Origin: JAFDBW01 sp963723355
Lineage (GTDB): Bacteria; Desulfobacterota; Desulfuromonadia; Desulfuromonadales; BM103
Reading direction: 5' to 3'
Assembly (NCBI GenBank): GCA_963723355.1
Contig: CAVRQQ010000005.1
Span: 98,107-162,106 of the forward strand
Length of the DNA: 64,000 bases
Translations under genes and position numbers: made by a program
Shown here: positions 7,860 to 16,540 of the stretch, piece after piece
How positions within the stretch are numbered: the first letter of the stretch is position 1
Layout of the letters: every line of letters starts with the position of its first letter
Notes under the pieces: model-generated
The model's database searches: none
What the model was told of the DNA's origin: nothing
The model's input: the letters and a program-made list of their open reading frames with translations, nothing else

Positions 7860-10142
7860 TCAGGATTCCGGTTTCATCAACAGCCCCGGCAGCACCAGCA
7901 GATCGCTGATCACGGCAAAAAGCATGATCAGGGCGCTTAAAAAGCCGAACTGAATACTCGGCACAAAGCTGGCGCAGAGCAGAATACCGAAGCCGCCGGT
8001 CATGATCAGAGAGGTGGTGATGATCGGCGAGCCCTTGTTGATGACTGCCAATTGCACGGCCTTGTTCACAGGCTGGTTCAGCATCCGTTGATGTTGGTAT
8101 TCACAGATAAAATGGATGGTGTCATCGACTGCGATGCCGATCGCCACTGCGGCGATGATGGCCGTGGCACTGTTCAGTGGGATGCCGCAAAATCCCATCA
8201 CGGCGAAATTGAAGAGGATCGGCAAAACATTGGGAACCATGGCAAGCAGGCCCAGTTTGAGCGAACGGAAAATCGCAAACATCAACAAAAAAATCAGCAG
8301 GAACGCCAGCGACAGGCTCTGAATCTGGCTGTTGACGATGAAACTGATCAGCTTGTTGGCAATCAGGGTCTTGCCGGTTACGCGCGCCTGATAGGGCGTA
8401 TCAGCGGTAATTTCATCAAGATAAACCTGCAGATCAGCGATGTATTGCGCAACCGCACCGGAATTATGCTCGGTAATTCGGGCCGAAATCCGGGCCCAGC
8501 GGCGTTGTTCGTCGATAAAGTTATCGATTTCATCCCCATCGTACAACAGCAGGTACTGAGCTGCCATACCGCGGCTGTCCGGCAATTTAAAATAGGCCTT
8601 CTCTTCCTGATGAAACGCCTTGTTCATTTCCCGCAGAAAATTGCCGACCGAGGTCACCTGGCTGACAATCGGCTGCCGCTGCAGGTACTCTTCAATCTGC
8701 TGCAAAAGGCCAAGAGCCTGTGGATCGAGAAGAAGATCGGGCTCTGGAGCCTGCAGAGACACTTCGATGGTCTCAACCCCGCCCAGGCTTTGGTCGATAA
8801 ACCGGGAATCCTGGTAGACATGGCTGCTTTTTTTGAAATATTCGAGCAGGTTGGTTTCGACCTTGATTCTGGATGCACCGAACAGGGAGATCAGGACCAG
8901 CACCGCTGAACTCCACAGGATGAGTGTCCGGTGTGCAGGGAGCCTGGCCGCGAAGGCCTCCAGCCTGCCATGCAGCGGTGAGCTGTGTTGAATCGACGAA
9001 CCTTTTAGCCCGACCTTGTGGCGGAGAAAGTAAAGTCCCAGGGGGATCAGGGTCATCGACAGGACGAATTCAGCCAGCATGCCACCTGCAGCGGCGAGGC
9101 CGAAATGACGGATCGGCGGGACATCACTGACTGCCAGCGATGCAAAACCAATGGCGGTGGTGAAACTGGTCAGGAAACAGGGCACTGCCAGACGGACCAG
9201 GGTCGTTTTCATGACATCCATCAAGGGTATCTGCCGCCGGTCCTGTTTGAGGAATTCATTGAAAACGTGAATACTGTCAGAAACCGCCAGGGCCATGATC
9301 AACGGTGGCAGAATTGATGTAATCGGGCTGATGGCCCCGCCAATCAGGTTGAGAAAAGCCAGGGTCCAGATCAGGCAGACACTGATGTTGACCATGGCCA
9401 GCAGGATCGCCCAGCGGTTGCGCAGCGCCAGGCTGACCAGAATAATCAGCAGGGTGAAGGTCAGCGGCATGAACACCATCAGGTCCCGGTTCATGAAGCG
9501 GCTCAGGTTGACATCGGTCGCCAGCCAGCCGGCAATATGCCATTCGAAACCGGGCCAGGGAGGCTCCAGGTCCCGAAAATTTTCTTCGATCCTGTGCACC
9601 AACTGTTCATCGAACGCGGGGTTCTCCGGCTGACTTGCCGGGCGCACGAGGAACAGTGCGGCCGTGGATGCTCGATTGACCAGGTTGTCGCGGATCAGGC
9701 TACTGGCCAGAGCGCGTTGACGAAGAGACTCTTTTTCAAGATCGTTTTGCGGGGGCTCTTCGAGTAACGGCTGAACAATAAAGTCGCTGTTGGAACCGAT
9801 GAAATCATCGACATTGGCAAGGCTTAGGACGTCTGCCACACCATCGAGTTCTTCCAGGCGCCGCGTCTGCTCAAGGATAAAGCTGATCACTGTCGGCTCT
9901 AAAACATCTGCAGCGGAAAAGCCGATCACCAGGATTTCATCTTCACCAAACTGCTCTTTAAAGGTTTCGTAAAAAACCAGATCGGGATCGTTGTCGATAA
10001 TCAGAGATTCAACCGAGGTTTCTGTCGGCAAAGTGGCGTAGTAATAGCCGAAAATACCGGTCAGTATAACAAGAACAGACAGGTAAAGGAGGGGATAACG
10101 GAAGATCAGATCACAGTTTTTGCCGACGAGTTGTTTTATCAA
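7860..10142 (-). CDS. RND/MMPL-family exporter
   Basis: 760-residue inner-membrane transporter with the internal duplication of the RND superfamily: two sets of one plus five transmembrane helices separated by two large periplasmic loops (about 35-215 and 430-600). The proton-relay region is recognisable (AVSDSIHVFNEF in half one, AVDDTIHFICEY in half two). Such short RND proteins, next to an outer-membrane lipoprotein-sorting protein and a beta-barrel protein, are thought to move lipids or hydrophobic compounds; the cargo here is unknown. The first codon is TTG at 10142, with only a weak ribosome site (CAGG nine bases upstream); a later start is possible. It lies 21 bp after the beta-barrel gene. 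Confidence 0.88.
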   Translation of the reverse strand: MIKQLVGKNCDLIFRYPLLYLSVLVILTGIFGYYYATLPTETSVESLIIDNDPDLVFYETFKEQFGEDEILVIGFSAADVLEPTVISFILEQTRRLEELDGVADVLSLANVDDFIGSNSDFIVQPLLEEPPQNDLEKESLRQRALASSLIRDNLVNRASTAALFLVRPASQPENPAFDEQLVHRIEENFRDLEPPWPGFEWHIAGWLATDVNLSRFMNRDLMVFMPLTFTLLIILVSLALRNRWAILLAMVNISVCLIWTLAFLNLIGGAISPITSILPPLIMALAVSDSIHVFNEFLKQDRRQIPLMDVMKTTLVRLAVPCFLTSFTTAIGFASLAVSDVPPIRHFGLAAAGGMLAEFVLSMTLIPLGLYFLRHKVGLKGSSIQHSSPLHGRLEAFAARLPAHRTLILWSSAVLVLISLFGASRIKVETNLLEYFKKSSHVYQDSRFIDQSLGGVETIEVSLQAPEPDLLLDPQALGLLQQIEEYLQRQPIVSQVTSVGNFLREMNKAFHQEEKAYFKLPDSRGMAAQYLLLYDGDEIDNFIDEQRRWARISARITEHNSGAVAQYIADLQVYLDEITADTPYQARVTGKTLIANKLISFIVNSQIQSLSLAFLLIFLLMFAIFRSLKLGLLAMVPNVLPILFNFAVMGFCGIPLNSATAIIAAVAIGIAVDDTIHFICEYQHQRMLNQPVNKAVQLAVINKGSPIITTSLIMTGGFGILLCASFVPSIQFGFLSALIMLFAVISDLLVLPGLLMKPES

Positions 10143-10163
10143 GAAAAGTTACCTGAACCCATA

Positions 10164-12038
10164 TCAGAAAAAAGCCTTGATCCTGATGTAGGCCTGGTCG
10201 TCCCGGTCGTAAGAGCCGAACAGGGTATCATCGTCACCGCTGAAGATGTTGACACCAGTTTCACATTCGAGATTACGGAAATATTTCAGGGTTACAGAAG
10301 GCTGCAGGTAGCTGCTCTGGTCTGTGATGGTGTAATTATATTGCAGGGAAAACTCCAGGTTCCCCTGCCAGACGGGTTTGCTGATTTCACCGAGCAATGA
10401 AACTGTATTCTCTTCAAAGTAAAGAATCTCGCTGGAGTAATCATGGATGCGATACCAGGAGCCCTGCACATTGAAATACCAATCGGTTACCGAGGTGTAA
10501 TCGATACCACTGACCAGATGAATGACCGGTTTTCGCGCTGAGGTCAAGTCACTGGACAAGAAAGCGACATGGTCAATATAGGCAATTTCCCCGCGAAAGC
10601 CGACTGGATCAAGGACCGACTCCCATTCGAAGCCGACAGTCTGTTGACGTTTGTATTTGGCCTGGACTTTTTGATCAGTAAATACCGCGTCTTTCAGCAG
10701 TTCAGTTAAATCGGGATCGGGCTCACCGGAGTAATCGATATTTTTAACCGGAAAGTTGGTGATGGTCGGTAGCGTTTCCCAGCCGTAGTGATAACTCAGG
10801 GCAAAATCGGTCTGCTCGGTTTGCCAGGTGAATCTGGCTGCCGCCGACATATTATCGAGGGACTTGCTCGGTTTGTCTGTTTCGACACGAAGGTCCCGGA
10901 CATAGTCCTTCAAATCGTCAGGCGCCGACGGGTTGGCAATAATCGATTCGCGCAGATTGCGGTAAAGGGCCCAGTTGGAATCGAAATACTCGATCTTCGA
11001 CTTCTTGAACCAGGGCTGGATGATCGTTTCAAAACCGATTGATTCTCCGTGCCAGCGGTTTCGCAACATCCAGCTGGGCAGGGCCCTGTCTTCCAGGTCG
11101 ATGGTGATAAATTGTCGGAAGTCCTGAGGGTTGATGCTGTCGATCGGCGAGAGCTGATCGCTTTTCCCCCAGCGAACACGCTGTTTACCAAGAGACATCT
11201 CCCAATTGGAACGGTTATACTGCAGATACGTTTCGTGAAGTGTCAGGTCTGTCTCTTCGTCAGCCAGGTCGGAATCGTAGTAGAGCCGATCCAGATCAAT
11301 CGCGCCGCGCAGCTTGAGCGAAGACTCGGGACCGAGATCCTTATTCCAGTCAACCCCTGCCCTGCCCTGTAGTCGGGACAGTTCGGAATCTTCCGAGCCT
11401 TGCTGGTTGGTGTCATGGGCATAGTAACCCTGAGCCCAACCCCAGGCAGAGATACTGTCTCTGCCTGCTGAAGTAAACGACGAAAGTTGGATGTCAGATT
11501 CTTCTGTACCGGTTGTCTCATCAGAGGGCACAGCGCCGGGTTGAGCCTGCTCCTCTACAACAGCGACCGGCTTCTCGGGCAACTGCGCTCTCTCGGCCGG
11601 TTCCGTCTGGGGAGAAGCGCCCAGCTTCTTTGCAAGCAAAGCAGCCGGACTGGTCACAGAAATCTGGACCTGAAACGGCTCTGTTGCAGAAGAGATAACC
11701 GAACAGACATCGTCTTTTGGCAGATCGAGGACGACTCTTAGTTTTGTCGGATAGGAACCCGTGCGAATTGTCGAGAGGCGCTGGTCATCGACTTGTAGCA
11801 ACGTTGCGATGGATTGATTGCGGCTGGTGTTGTACAAATCCAAGTAGCAGCGAGTCGGAAGAGTGTCGCTGGCCGGGAGATAATCGTACTTATAACGAAC
11901 CTTTTTGTCGATCCGAAAAATGACTTCTGTCGACTCGTCGGCCGAGACAAAATCGATCCCCTGCAAAATGGCCGCATGGGTTTGGCCGACGAAAAACACC
12001 GCCAGAAATAAAAAACCGGTTATCAGGCTCGTTCGCAT
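10164..12038 (-). CDS. AMIN-like domain plus DUF1302-type outer-membrane beta-barrel protein
   Basis: 624 residues from ATG at 12038 (AAAGGA six bases upstream; the longer TTG-like start at 12071 lacks one). A signal peptide is followed by an AMIN-like domain (about 25-135; CYLDLYNTS and KLRVVLDLP). Next is a Pro/Glu/Gln-rich linker (about 140-190), then a long beta-barrel of DUF1302 type. The barrel has alternating aromatic strands, LGKQRVRWGKSDQLSPIDSINP, and a terminal aromatic residue (IRIKAFF) as expected for BamA recognition. DUF1302 proteins commonly stand beside RND exporters and LolA-like proteins, as here. An AMIN domain could anchor the barrel to the cell wall. Together the three genes suggest an envelope-spanning export route. 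Confidence 0.8.
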   Translation of the reverse strand: MRTSLITGFLFLAVFFVGQTHAAILQGIDFVSADESTEVIFRIDKKVRYKYDYLPASDTLPTRCYLDLYNTSRNQSIATLLQVDDQRLSTIRTGSYPTKLRVVLDLPKDDVCSVISSATEPFQVQISVTSPAALLAKKLGASPQTEPAERAQLPEKPVAVVEEQAQPGAVPSDETTGTEESDIQLSSFTSAGRDSISAWGWAQGYYAHDTNQQGSEDSELSRLQGRAGVDWNKDLGPESSLKLRGAIDLDRLYYDSDLADEETDLTLHETYLQYNRSNWEMSLGKQRVRWGKSDQLSPIDSINPQDFRQFITIDLEDRALPSWMLRNRWHGESIGFETIIQPWFKKSKIEYFDSNWALYRNLRESIIANPSAPDDLKDYVRDLRVETDKPSKSLDNMSAAARFTWQTEQTDFALSYHYGWETLPTITNFPVKNIDYSGEPDPDLTELLKDAVFTDQKVQAKYKRQQTVGFEWESVLDPVGFRGEIAYIDHVAFLSSDLTSARKPVIHLVSGIDYTSVTDWYFNVQGSWYRIHDYSSEILYFEENTVSLLGEISKPVWQGNLEFSLQYNYTITDQSSYLQPSVTLKYFRNLECETGVNIFSGDDDTLFGSYDRDDQAYIRIKAFF

Positions 12039-12075
12039 GTCAAATCCTTTAGAGTTTTGTCCGGACACCACATCT

Positions 12076-12825
12076 TTACCTCTCCAGCGCCCGACTTGTA
12101 AAGAGAGAATCTTGCAAACCCGAGTTGTATTTGATCTCCAGGGTTTTGAGTCGCGTCTTATGTCCTGAAAGGAGGTCTTCCATCACCACCTCCGTTTCGG
12201 TTGAAATATTATCGATAACGCTAAAGTTGACCACAAAATAGCTTTTGCCATGCTGCCCCTTGTTATCGAAGAAATAGGTCTTTAAAGGAATAAAATTTTC
12301 TTTTTCAATCCATGATACCAGCTTGCTGTACTTGCTGTCGGTCCCCGGCTTCGGGGTGCTGGTTAGAATATAGCAGGCGTGTCCGGCGATGGTTTCTGTG
12401 CCATCAAGTGCGTAATCCCATTCTTCAACAGGATGGCGCTGCATGTCTTCGTAAGTAAAGTCGGAATTGACAAAACTGCGGGCCTTCTGGCTGGCCACGA
12501 TACGTCGCGTTCTTTTCAGGGCCGGAAGGTAGAGGTGTTGCTCGGTGTTGCTGCTGCCATTTTTCTCAAGGGTCAAAAAAGCTGTTCCATTGATGTCGGC
12601 TGGAGCGGTAAAGCGGATCAGTTGCTTGCGTTCCGCATCATCGTCTTTCCGCAGGGAGATGAATTCACGGCTGCGGACATGGCCACTTTTACTGATCAAC
12701 TCCATCGTGCCATGCATCTGCATATCATCCCCAACATATCGATCGTAAGTCAATTGAGCGATCTGTGCAGGAGACAATAATTCGGCTGCAAGCGATGTCG
12801 AAGCGAGCATTAAGAGGGCTGTCAA
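12076..12825 (-). CDS. Outer-membrane lipoprotein-sorting (LolA-like, TP0789-type) protein
   Basis: About 249 residues with an N-terminal signal segment (LLMLASTSLAA) and the body of the LolA/TP0789-like family: FISLRKDDDAERKQLIRF, PADINGTAFLTLEK, LYLPALKRTRRI, and a C-terminal half rich in alternating strands. These proteins fold as half-barrels that carry lipids through the periplasm. It is the first gene of the run toward the beta-barrel and RND genes. The start is unclear: only TTG at 12825 (or a CTG 15 bp upstream) gives a signal peptide, and a stop lies just before. The annotated N-terminus may be a few residues off. Confidence 0.8.
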   Translation of the reverse strand: MTALLMLASTSLAAELLSPAQIAQLTYDRYVGDDMQMHGTMELISKSGHVRSREFISLRKDDDAERKQLIRFTAPADINGTAFLTLEKNGSSNTEQHLYLPALKRTRRIVASQKARSFVNSDFTYEDMQRHPVEEWDYALDGTETIAGHACYILTSTPKPGTDSKYSKLVSWIEKENFIPLKTYFFDNKGQHGKSYFVVNFSVIDNISTETEVVMEDLLSGHKTRLKTLEIKYNSGLQDSLFTSRALER

Positions 12826-12852
12826 GACGATTAACAGTGTTTATACATGAGA

Positions 12853-13371
12853 TCAAGCCTTCGTGCTTTTCTTGAATTTTCTGAGGATAATCTCTGTTTT
12901 CAACTTCTGCAGCGGGTTGTTGCCCCCGAACCAGAGATAGCCTTTTTTCAGCTGCCGTTTATACATATCAATCTGGATGTAGTGAGGAACGGCGTAAACT
13001 TTCTGGCTTCCGGTAATAATCTTGACGACTTCCATGCTGAGCAGAGGAGCTACCAAGGTGCAGGCAGGGGCGACGGCAGGCCCTGTTCTTTTCTTTCATG
13101 CGGGCCTTGGAGATATCCAGATAGCTGATGTGATAAGGGTTGGGACCAATCCTGCAGCAAAAGCGGCAAGATTTCTTTCGTACGATTGATTTTCGTTCGT
13201 GCCAAAATAGGTATCAAAATCCATACTATCATGAGAGAACATTTGCAGCGTGCGACCGAAACCTAAAGATGCACAGGTGACGGCATATATGCCATTTTCA
13301 CATGCTGCGATGCAATTGTGGTTGTTCAGGCTCACTGAGCAGTCCAATGTACGTGGAAAACTCATTGGCAA
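12853..13371 (-). pseudogene. ThiF/MoeB-like E1 adenylyltransferase relic
   Basis: Pieces of one ThiF-like protein lie in successive frames. 13371-13096 gives CENGIYAVTCASLGFGRTLQ then FSHDSMDFDTYFG. Two more frames give SYLDISKARMKEK and then GPAVAPACTLVAPLLSMEVV with KIITG. These match the middle and C-terminal part of ThiF-family proteins (IPAVTCAPLGFGATL..PGGMSFDDYFG..GPAVAPACxLxGxLLATEVVK). The N-terminal ATP-binding third (GxGxxG) is missing upstream of 13371. At least two frameshifts (near 13135 and 13085) plus the missing N-terminus suggest a real pseudogene rather than only sequencing error. Confidence 0.6.
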
Positions 13372-13753
13372 TCAAGGCGACTATATTCATCTACAACCCA
13401 CAACCCGGAAAACAACTTGATTTCTGCAAATAATTAAAAGCATTAAATGTGACATTCTAACATGTTACAAGAACAAATCCATGTATGTCAGGCAGAAAAA
13501 TACCAACTGCTGCCATTAAAGTATTGAAATTAGTTTTTTTGCCTGATCCAGGCTGGTTCCAGAAACGTATTCCTGGCATCGGGAGCTTGTCGAGTAGGCA
13601 GGATAGTATCAGAATTTCACGTAGACTGATATGAAACAGGTTAAAATTCAGGGAAGGTTTTTACGGAGAGGACAGCAATATAAGCGCAAAAGATTGCAAC
13701 GGAACATTTTTGAAAAACCCGCAAGTGAATAACACCTTAAGGGCTAAAGAAGC
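13372..13753. other. Gene-free stretch
   Basis: About 380 bp between the ThiF-like relic and the GAF protein. I see no convincing ORF, RNA or repeat. It may hold the lost N-terminal part of the ThiF-like gene, now unrecognisable. Confidence 0.4.
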
Positions 13754-14605
13754 TCACTCCAGCAGATGTTTGTATTTTTCCATCTCTTCAATTTCTATAA
13801 GCCGTGACTGCATGTTCTCGTACTTCCTGATGCCATCGTCAAGGTAAGAGATCAGGTAATCAACCTCTTTTTCTATAATTTCATAAAAATCATGATCTTT
13901 AGTTTCGTCTGAAGTTTCGTCTGATGTCGATGAACCCTTGAGGTAGTACACCGCGCCCTTTATGTTGTTAAGGGGGGTGCGGATATCATGGGAAATTCGG
14001 GCGATGAACTCACGATTGTTACACTCTGCTTCAACAAGACGATGATAGATATCGTCAAGATCGTCACTTTTGAATTTGACTCTTTTGTCGCCCAGGAACC
14101 TGCGCAACGCTGTCGCAGCCATTAAGGAGATGAGCTGGGCCTGATCCAGGTCCTCAGGGTTAAAGGGCTCGCCACTTTTTTTGTCATTAAGATTAAGGAC
14201 ACCGATGACTTTCTCTCTGGTCGTAATCGGGCAAGCAATGAAGGAGCCCGTCTTTCTCCGGTTGCTCCTGTAATTGGCGGAGAAGCGTTCATCCTCGGCG
14301 ATGTTTTCAACCAGAACAGGCATACCCTGTTCTGCAACTTGCCCGGAGATACCCTCTCCCACCTTGACCGGTGAAGTCTTCAAGGCAGCGCTTCTCAGAC
14401 CGCGAGAATTCAGAACGTAAAGTTGACCGTGCCCGTTCAGCAACATCAACGAGCTGTTTTCCGCCCCGGTCAAATGCGTTGCAAGGTCCAGAATGTGCTG
14501 CGTGGCGTCACGCAGGTCATTGGAGGCCATGAAAGATTGATACATGGCATCAAAAGCGGATTGCAAATTTTCTGTTGCATTAGCTTCGGGGGTTGAGGCA
14601 TTCAT
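13754..14605 (-). CDS. GAF domain plus histidine-kinase dimerisation domain, no ATPase domain
   Basis: 283 residues. A GAF domain fills about 25-170 (LLNGHGQLYVLNSRGL, VGEGISGQVAEQGMPVLV, FIACPITTREKVIGVLNL). It is followed by a HisKA-like DHp helix with a clear H-box, FIARISHDIRTPLNNIKGAV (His near residue 206), and a second long helix. The protein then ends in a charged coil (MQSRLIEIEEMEKYKHLLE). There is no HATPase_c domain (no N, G1 or G2 box), so it cannot phosphorylate itself in the usual way. It could be a phosphotransfer/dimerisation partner or a pseudokinase-like regulator. It does not run into a neighbouring frame carrying an ATPase domain, so this is not a simple frameshift. A 16-bp palindrome covers its start. 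Confidence 0.85.
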   Translation of the reverse strand: MNASTPEANATENLQSAFDAMYQSFMASNDLRDATQHILDLATHLTGAENSSLMLLNGHGQLYVLNSRGLRSAALKTSPVKVGEGISGQVAEQGMPVLVENIAEDERFSANYRSNRRKTGSFIACPITTREKVIGVLNLNDKKSGEPFNPEDLDQAQLISLMAATALRRFLGDKRVKFKSDDLDDIYHRLVEAECNNREFIARISHDIRTPLNNIKGAVYYLKGSSTSDETSDETKDHDFYEIIEKEVDYLISYLDDGIRKYENMQSRLIEIEEMEKYKHLLE

Positions 14606-14615
14606 TATAATGAAT
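14600..14615. promoter_or_regulatory. Perfect 16-bp palindrome over the start codon
   Basis: ATTCATTATAATGAAT is a perfect palindrome that includes the ATG at 14605-14603 of the GAF gene. It could be an operator, or a weak hairpin that hides the start; there is no other support. Confidence 0.35.
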
Positions 14616-14900
14616 CACTCATTAATGGGGACGATGGCGATAAGACTTTTAATACATAAGCACTCGGGCCATATTCATTCAACGTGACTATATTGTCAAG
14701 TCGCTTGAACAGACAAATATTAATACTTTTATTGATACAGCAAGTCCCGTACCATTTTTTTTTCAACGATATTCAGGTTGTTTAACCGTACAGCAGAGGG
14801 ACTTCGTGTGCATGTGTAAAAAAATTCGACAGACATATGGCACCTTTAAACTGTCGTCGCGAAAAATGCAAATCTTTTGAAGAAAGGCGATGTCAAACAG

Positions 14901-15593
14901 ATGAGAGTCAACAGTCCGACATTCACAAGAGTGGCACCTTTCGTTGCCTTCATGGGTTTCATCGCAATCGAGCAAGGCTTGAGGTACCTGCTCAGTCACC
15001 AGGTGGTCAACTTTGACCCGACGCTGCTCAACTGGTTATACATTCCCAAGGCTGCGCTGACGGGACTGATTCTTTTGATATTATGGCGAAACTATACTGA
15101 GATCAGTTTCAGGGACCTGGGAAATCTTCGCAACCTTATGCTCAGTGTTGGTTCAGGGGTGTTGGTGTTTTTCCTGTGGATCAACATGGACTGGACCCTC
15201 GGCAGCCAGAATGCCCCCGCGGGGTTCAATCCGGACATCTTCAACACCGAAGGAGTGAGGTGGCTGATGATTGCCGTCAGGGTTACAGGGGCGGTGATTA
15301 TCGTGCCGATCATGGAAGAGTTGTTCTGGCGATCTTTCCTGCTGCGCTATCTGATCGACAGCGACTTCACCAAGGTCGAAATCGGCCGTTTCAGCGTGTT
15401 TTCATTTGTGGCCGTCAGCATCCTCTTCGGCCTTGAGCACCACTATGTTTTTGCCGGGATCATGGCGGGTGTACTTTTCAATGGCATCTACTACTACACC
15501 AGGAGCATTGCACACTGCATCGTTTCGCATGCTGTAGCCAATCTCTGCCTGGCCTACTATGTCCTAGAAACCGGCAAATGGAACTTCTGGTAA
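14901..15593 (+). CDS. CAAX prenyl protease-related (CPBP) membrane protein, PEP-CTERM-associated type
   Basis: 230-residue multi-pass membrane protein. It carries the CPBP/Abi metalloprotease motifs in order: EELFWRSFLLR (EExxxR, about residue 145), FGLEHH (about 183) and HAVANL (about 215). A CAAX-protease-related family is repeatedly found in PEP-CTERM/exosortase genomes, and 200 bp downstream on the same strand is a PEP-CTERM gene, so a role in that system is likely. The substrate is unknown. The frame is open from TTG at 14877; I chose ATG at 14901 because MRVNSPTF begins just before the first hydrophobic segment, but the ribosome site is weak (AAAGG, 13 bp away) and the start is not certain. 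Confidence 0.85.
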   Translation: MRVNSPTFTRVAPFVAFMGFIAIEQGLRYLLSHQVVNFDPTLLNWLYIPKAALTGLILLILWRNYTEISFRDLGNLRNLMLSVGSGVLVFFLWINMDWTLGSQNAPAGFNPDIFNTEGVRWLMIAVRVTGAVIIVPIMEELFWRSFLLRYLIDSDFTKVEIGRFSVFSFVAVSILFGLEHHYVFAGIMAGVLFNGIYYYTRSIAHCIVSHAVANLCLAYYVLETGKWNFW

Positions 15594-15637
15594 GCATAAA
15601 GCTCACTAAATTCGCCCAAAATTCAGTACTAAACGAG

Positions 15638-15656
15638 GTGTCGAAAAATCTTACAC
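15638..15656 (+). promoter_or_regulatory. Candidate activator box (GTGTCG..TTACAC dyad)
   Basis: The 17-bp core TGTCGAAAAATCTTACA (15639-15655) agrees at 13 of 17 positions with the core upstream of the PEP-CTERM gene at 5244. It ends 62 bp before the -24 box, the same distance as the dyad upstream of the TPR lipoprotein gene. Confidence 0.55.
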
Positions 15657-15716
15657 ACACATCATAATTATTCAAAAAACCTCTAAGAAACAAGCAATTA
15701 CAGCGAGTTAAAAACA

Positions 15717-15731
15717 TGGCTCACTTTTTGC
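15717..15731 (+). promoter_or_regulatory. Sigma-54 (-24/-12) promoter of the PEP-CTERM gene at 15794
   Basis: TGGCTCactttTTGC keeps GG and GC with exact ten-base spacing and a full TTGC -12 element, 63 bp before the ATG at 15794. Confidence 0.83.
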
Positions 15732-15793
15732 TTTTATGTTATTTACTTAATTGATAGTAACTATTCAAACCTCTTTTGGGCGGGAGACAGGCC

Positions 15794-16480
15794 ATGTACA
15801 GATATACTTTACTTTTTGTCACAGTTTTTTTCGCAATGGTTTCATATGCTAGTGCAGTATTTGTCCCATTTACAATTGAATCACAGCTCACAGGTGATCC
15901 CAGAGTCGGTAACCCCGACGGAATGATTGTTGACGTGACAATTGTTGTAAACAGTGCCAATACAGCAAACTGGACCGTTGACCTCAGTGCAAATTCTACC
16001 GATCACCCCAATATAAAGTTAGGCGAATTTTACTTTAATTTTGCCTCCCCAGGAGGCAGCATTACATTTGACAACTTTGATCCATCCAGCTGGGAGGTAA
16101 AATCTCCAGCTGATACTGTAGGCGGCGGCGGCATCGAATTTTTATTTGAAGCTAGTGATCCACCTGGGCAGCCCAAGATTGACGTAAATGTGTCTCAGGC
16201 GTTAACTTTCAATATGAACACTAGTTTCACCCTAATGGAAGACTACTTCCTTGATGCTTCTGATCAGAGCTGTAGCAATGATGAAGTTCTTGGATGTGGT
16301 CAACTGGGGGCACATGTACAGTCTCTTGTGGCTGGTGATGGTGAATCAGACAGTGGCTTTGTTCTGGGTTATTACGACGGCACTGGTACCCCTGATGAAG
16401 TTATACCTGAGCCCTCTACGCTGATCCTGCTGGGCGTAGGCCTGGTCGGTCTCGCCGCTTATCGTCGCAAGAAGCATTGA
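15794..16480 (+). CDS. PEP-CTERM sorting-domain protein
   Basis: 228-residue exported protein. The signal peptide is MYRYTLLFVTVFFAMVSYASA. The body is Asp/Asn/Ser-rich and probably all-beta, with one Cys pair region (QSCSNDEVLGCG near residue 160). The C-terminal sorting tail is IPEPST, a Leu/Gly-rich helix and YRRKKH. The frame extends upstream to a TTG, but ATG at 15794 follows GGGAG by seven to eight bases and starts the signal peptide. The gene has its own sigma-54 promoter (15717) and terminator (16500-16532), so it is a single-gene unit. It is not obviously similar to the PEP-CTERM protein at 5244 outside the tail. Confidence 0.9.
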   Translation: MYRYTLLFVTVFFAMVSYASAVFVPFTIESQLTGDPRVGNPDGMIVDVTIVVNSANTANWTVDLSANSTDHPNIKLGEFYFNFASPGGSITFDNFDPSSWEVKSPADTVGGGGIEFLFEASDPPGQPKIDVNVSQALTFNMNTSFTLMEDYFLDASDQSCSNDEVLGCGQLGAHVQSLVAGDGESDSGFVLGYYDGTGTPDEVIPEPSTLILLGVGLVGLAAYRRKKH

Positions 16481-16499
16481 TCTTCAAGTCCATAGAATT

Positions 16500-16532
16500 A
16501 AAAAAGCCGGAGTTTTTGCTCCGGCTTTTTTG
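16500..16532. terminator. Bidirectional terminator between PEP-CTERM and subtilisin genes
   Basis: Perfect stem GCCGGAG / CTCCGGC (16506-16525, loop TTTTTG), with six As before and six Ts after it, between convergent genes. Confidence 0.92.
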
Positions 16533-16540
16533 TGTCTGGT

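Noticed and set aside
8052..8909. Long plus-strand ORF (285 codons) opposite the RND exporter
   Set aside because: It is antisense to a well-recognised RND gene and shows no domain of its own; it is a codon-bias shadow.
14838..14852. TGGCACctttaAACT as a fourth sigma-54 promoter upstream of the CAAX-protease-like gene
   Set aside because: The -12 GC is missing (CT instead), so it does not meet the RpoN rule.
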